From NCBI GenBank assembly GCA_964578485.1, contig CAZODA010000001.1, positions 1 through 64,000 on the forward strand: 64,000 bases of DNA, written 5' to 3'. Shown piece after piece: positions 63,775 through 64,000 of the stretch (position 1 is the first letter of the stretch; each line of letters opens with the position of its first letter). The notes under the pieces are model-generated. The model had not been told where the DNA came from, searched no databases, and saw nothing but the letters and a program-made list of their open reading frames with translations. The position numbers and the translations under genes were made by a program. The DNA comes from CAZODA01 sp964578485 (GTDB taxonomy: Bacteria; Bacteroidota; Bacteroidia; Bacteroidales; Marinilabiliaceae).

Positions 63775-64000
63775 ATGATAATAATTGATAAATGGAGAGA
63801 TTTAAGCATCAGACGTAAAATAGGTTTAGGCTTTTCCATTATTATTGGAATCTCTCTAATCACAGGAATATTGTTGATATTTAATTTACTTTCAATCAGT
63901 CGTCAGATGAAAGAGATGGCTGATGTTCACATTCCCACCGTTAATGCCTCCAATCAGTTAATGCGTTTTTGGCATGAAACGAGTGAAAATGCACGATCAT
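63775..64000 (+). CDS. Membrane sensor protein, N-terminal part only (runs off window)
   Basis: Open from the ATG at 63775 to the window end, 75 complete codons. The N-terminus MIIIDKWRDLSIRRKIGLGF is followed by one hydrophobic helix (about residues 17-41) and a segment MKEMADVHIPTVNASNQLM, the start of a periplasmic helical-bundle sensor like those of chemoreceptors and histidine kinases. Kinase or other output domains would lie beyond 64000. It is divergent from the sugar-binding lipoprotein (138 bases between starts), an arrangement expected for a binding-protein/sensor pair. Identity as a histidine kinase is a guess. Confidence 0.65.
   Translation, partial: MIIIDKWRDLSIRRKIGLGFSIIIGISLITGILLIFNLLSISRQMKEMADVHIPTVNASNQLMRFWHETSENARS

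Noticed and set aside
63678..63863. 61-codon minus-strand frame overlapping the start of the sensor gene
   Set aside because: Antisense to a convincing membrane-protein N-terminus and to the divergent promoter region.
1..64000. tRNA, rRNA, transposase or integrase genes
   Set aside because: Looked for as marks of a genomic island; none recognised on either strand.

Overview
The window is about 64 kb of AT-rich DNA from a member of the Bacteroidota, most likely an environmental (marine or sediment) Bacteroidales/Marinilabiliales-type bacterium rather than a gut Bacteroides. The reasons are four SusC/SusD pairs, many SPII lipoproteins, a hybrid two-component sensor, two NUDIX-fold transcription regulators, and two large secreted enzymes with C-terminal type IX secretion (T9SS) sorting domains. 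Almost the whole window serves capture, breakdown and sensing of polysaccharides. No rRNA, tRNA, CRISPR array or transposase gene was seen.

Layout. (1) 1-1364 is a gene-free island packed with palindromes, direct repeats and low-complexity arrays. (2) 1365-17418, minus strand: one probable seven-gene operon read from high to low coordinates, FAS1 lipoprotein - SusC - SusD - FAS1 - FAS1 - SusC - SusD. (3) 17652-20393, minus: a GH128-like secreted glucanase with a T9SS tail. (4) 20767-25563, plus: a 1598-residue LamG/BNR_4 beta-propeller protein with a T9SS tail, a candidate polysaccharide lyase. (5) 25590-30179, minus: three lipoprotein enzymes, a GH43 (resembling exo-beta-1,3-galactanases), a tandem GH43-GH43 and a GH105 unsaturated uronyl hydrolase. 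(6) 30417-34553 minus and 34891-38370 plus: two divergent propeller-type sensors, a full hybrid two-component system and a shorter histidine kinase. (7) 38371-40579: a second repeat island holding a MazE/MazF-like toxin-antitoxin pair. (8) 40580-49694, minus: a NUDIX regulator, a GPH-family symporter with an unusual inserted domain, a GH94 phosphorylase, a GH9 and a GH2 enzyme. (9) 49886-51084, minus: a second NUDIX regulator and a low-molecular-weight tyrosine phosphatase. (10) 51264-62127, minus: SusC - SusD - SusC - SusD - DUF1735 lipoprotein. (11) 62638-63636, minus: an orphan periplasmic sugar-binding lipoprotein, divergent from a membrane sensor gene that runs off the window at 64000.

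How it fits together. The BNR_4 protein carries a His-His-Tyr-Arg set spaced as I recall it for ulvan-lyase-like propellers. With GH105 (which removes the unsaturated uronate a lyase leaves) and GH43 enzymes beside it, the first locus looks aimed at a uronate-containing, side-chain-decorated polysaccharide such as an ulvan-like or arabinogalactan-like glycan; GH128 points to beta-1,3-glucan. The second cassette (GH9, GH2, symporter, GH94) fits external cutting of a beta-1,4-glucan-type chain, import of disaccharides and cytosolic phosphorolysis. Substrates are inferred from families, not shown. The most unusual items are the three FAS1 lipoproteins embedded in a SusC/D operon, the domain inserted in the symporter, the fused LamG/BNR_4/T9SS protein, and two repeat islands that bracket the first locus and share the same inverted end motifs.

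Start codons were checked by eye. Three genes begin at internal ATG codons rather than at an upstream in-frame start (9852-11402, 48930-49694, 52342-54207), and the hybrid sensor starts with GTG. Gene coordinates include the stop codon.
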